A DNA stretch of 64,000 nucleotides from Candidatus Koribacter versatilis Ellin345 (GTDB taxonomy: Bacteria; Acidobacteriota; Terriglobia; Terriglobales; Acidobacteriaceae). The stretch is from positions 1,612,001-1,676,000 of the forward strand of contig NC_008009.1 in the NCBI RefSeq assembly GCF_000014005.1. Direction: 5' to 3'. The notes below the pieces were generated by a model. It worked only from the letters and a program-made list of their open reading frames with translations. It was not told the DNA's origin and did not search any database. Positions 62,707 to 64,000 of this stretch are shown here, one piece after another; positions within the stretch are counted from its first letter, which is position 1; the number at the start of each line of letters is the position of its first letter. A program made the position numbers and the translations under genes.

Positions 62707-63486
62707 ATGTCTCAGATTGACGTGCCGTTGGTGCGCGGAGGTTTTGGACAAACTCAGCGCGCCGACAATTGGTGGTTCCAGCCACTCGTTGTCTTTCTTG
62801 GGTTGTCGACATTCATCGTTTACTCGACTTGGGCCGCGTTGCAAGGGAACCATTTCACCTACGGGCCATACCTATCGCCGTTTTATTCGCCCATCTTGTT
62901 CGGCCCCGAGCACCAGGCTTGGTTTGGAGTGAGCCCAACCTGGATACCCGCCTGGGTCACCGGCGCCATGCTGATTCTGTGGGCTCCCGGCGGATTTCGC
63001 TTCACCTGCTATTACTATCGCGGCGCCTATTACAAGTCTTTCTGGGCCGATCCGCCTTCCTGCACTGTGGGTGAACCGCGCAAGACATATCTCGGCGAAC
63101 GAACGTTCCCGCTGATCATTCAGAATATCCACCGCTATTTTCTTTATCTCGCTCTCATCTTTCTCGTAATCCTCGCCCGCGACGTGTGGGATGCGCTCTG
63201 GTTCAACGGCCACTTCGGCATCGGCGTGGGCACACTTGTGTTGCTCGCGAACCTCGTGCTGCTGAGCTCCTACACCTTCGGATGTCATTCTTTGCGCCAC
63301 ATCGTCGGTGGGTTTCGCGATCGGCTGGCAGGTGCGCCGGTTCGCAAGCGCGCCTATGACTGCGTGAGCTGCCTGAATCGCAGACACATGTTGTTCGCCT
63401 GGTGCAGTCTCTTCACGGTCGGATTTTCCGATCTGTATATCCGGATGTGCTCCATGGGGATCTGGACGGATTGGAGGATCCTCTAG
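62707..63486 (+). CDS. Probable succinate dehydrogenase membrane subunit (cytochrome b-like)
   Basis: 259 residues from ATG 62707 with GGGAGG upstream. About five hydrophobic helices (WFQPLVVFLGLSTFIVYSTW, PTWIPAWVTGAMLILWAPGG, NIHRYFLYLALIFLVILARD, GIGVGTLVLLANLVLLSSYT, FAWCSLFTVGFSDLYIRMC). His residues in NIHRYF and GCHSLRHIVGG could ligate haem, and CVSCLNRRH holds a CxxC. It overlaps the flavoprotein start by 1 nt (TAGTG). It is not a textbook SdhC or SdhD; the assignment rests on its place before the flavoprotein. Confidence 0.6.
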   Translation: MSQIDVPLVRGGFGQTQRADNWWFQPLVVFLGLSTFIVYSTWAALQGNHFTYGPYLSPFYSPILFGPEHQAWFGVSPTWIPAWVTGAMLILWAPGGFRFTCYYYRGAYYKSFWADPPSCTVGEPRKTYLGERTFPLIIQNIHRYFLYLALIFLVILARDVWDALWFNGHFGIGVGTLVLLANLVLLSSYTFGCHSLRHIVGGFRDRLAGAPVRKRAYDCVSCLNRRHMLFAWCSLFTVGFSDLYIRMCSMGIWTDWRIL

Positions 63487-64000
63487 TGAGCGAGTACATC
63501 ACGCATGAGCACGATGTCCTGATCATCGGAGCCGGGGGCGCCGGTCTGCGCGCCGCCGTTGAAGTATCAGCCGCGGGCGCAAAGGTCGCGGTCATTTCGA
63601 AATCGCTTCTCGGCAAGGCCCACACCGTCATGGCCGAAGGCGGCGTCGCTGCTGCGATGGGCAACGTAGACGACCGCGACAGTTGGCGCGTTCACTTTGC
63701 CGACACCATGCGCGGCGGCCAATATCTGAACAATTGGCGCATGGCAGAACTGCACGCCAGGGAAGCTCCCGAGCGCGTGCGGGAACTAGAAGCCTGGGGC
63801 GCGCTCTTCGATCGCACCAGCGACGGTCGCATCCTCCAGCGAAACTTCGGAGGCCATCGCTATCCTCGGCTCGCCCATGTCGGCGACCGCACCGGCCTCG
63901 AGATGATCCGCACGCTTCAGGACCACGGAATCCACCTCGGGCTTGACGTCTTCATGGAGCACACCGTCGTCACGCTCCTGAAGGACGGCGCACGCATTGC
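63486..64000 (+). CDS. sdhA: Succinate dehydrogenase/fumarate reductase flavoprotein, N-terminal part
   Basis: GTG start at 63486 overlapping the upstream stop; 171 residues in the window, running off the right edge. FAD-binding motif IIGAGGAGLRAA (GxGxxG); His46 in KAHTVMAEGGVAA is the residue expected to bond FAD covalently; the phrase NFGGHRYPRLAHVGDRTG is typical of the actinobacterial/acidobacterial-type flavoprotein. It oxidises succinate to fumarate, linked to quinone through the iron-sulfur and membrane subunits. The iron-sulfur subunit is expected downstream. Confidence 0.93.
   Translation, partial: MSEYITHEHDVLIIGAGGAGLRAAVEVSAAGAKVAVISKSLLGKAHTVMAEGGVAAAMGNVDDRDSWRVHFADTMRGGQYLNNWRMAELHAREAPERVRELEAWGALFDRTSDGRILQRNFGGHRYPRLAHVGDRTGLEMIRTLQDHGIHLGLDVFMEHTVVTLLKDGARI

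Overview
The window looks like a chromosomal segment of an Acidobacteriota bacterium, probably from the Terriglobia (old subdivision 1), near Koribacter-like genomes. The basis is the GC-rich sequence, the VWFA-related family found mostly in Acidobacteriota, many secreted proteins of unknown role with Q/A/S-rich tails, a DUF3106 protein beside an ECF sigma/anti-sigma pair, and short dispersed palindromes (GGCACGACT-GA-AGTCGTGCC type). No rRNA, tRNA, CRISPR array, insertion sequence, prophage or plasmid gene was seen. This is family-level recognition by eye; no database search was run.

Layout. 1-9 kb: a SpoIIE-type PP2C phosphatase with HAMP (-), thioredoxin reductase, proline dehydrogenase and a SirB1-like protein (+), then an ECF sigma factor, anti-sigma factor and DUF3106 protein operon (-). 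9.5-23.3 kb: a three-gene cluster of a predicted outer-membrane beta-barrel, a CHASE2 adenylate cyclase and a 3,121-residue secreted FecR/CARDB protein. 23.3-32.7 kb: small exported proteins, larB, a ChaN-like protein divergent from ubiX, a compact predicted transcription unit with a 21-codon ORF and structured 3' part, Nudix, exported DinB-like, and repeat-rich secreted proteins. 32.8-36.1 kb: divergent oxyR and katG sharing an OxyR-type operator. 36-50 kb: GNAT, a GH2 exo-beta-glucosaminidase, PilZ, an M28 peptidase, a DUF2844-DUF3443 pair, a GGDEF cyclase, a VWFA-related protein, quinone oxidoreductase, cupin, SPFH and DUF4870 proteins. 50.4-55.2 kb: a tight five-gene operon (NodB-like deacetylase, acyl carrier protein, AMP-forming ligase, SDR reductase, GNAT-like protein). 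55.2-57.0 kb: a BASS transporter with a porin-like protein. 57.1-60.1 kb: a DyP peroxidase between two unknown proteins. 60.4-64 kb: aldehyde dehydrogenase, a hypothetical protein, and the start of a succinate dehydrogenase operon running off the end.

How genes work together. oxyR/katG, trxB and the DyP cassette give peroxide and thiol defence. The cyclase, GGDEF, PilZ, PP2C and sigma/anti-sigma genes show a signalling-rich region. The best candidates for undescribed systems are the barrel/CHASE2-cyclase/giant FecR cluster, the ACP-ligase-SDR-deacetylase-GNAT operon, the DyP cassette, and the small structured transcript at 27.0-27.25 kb.
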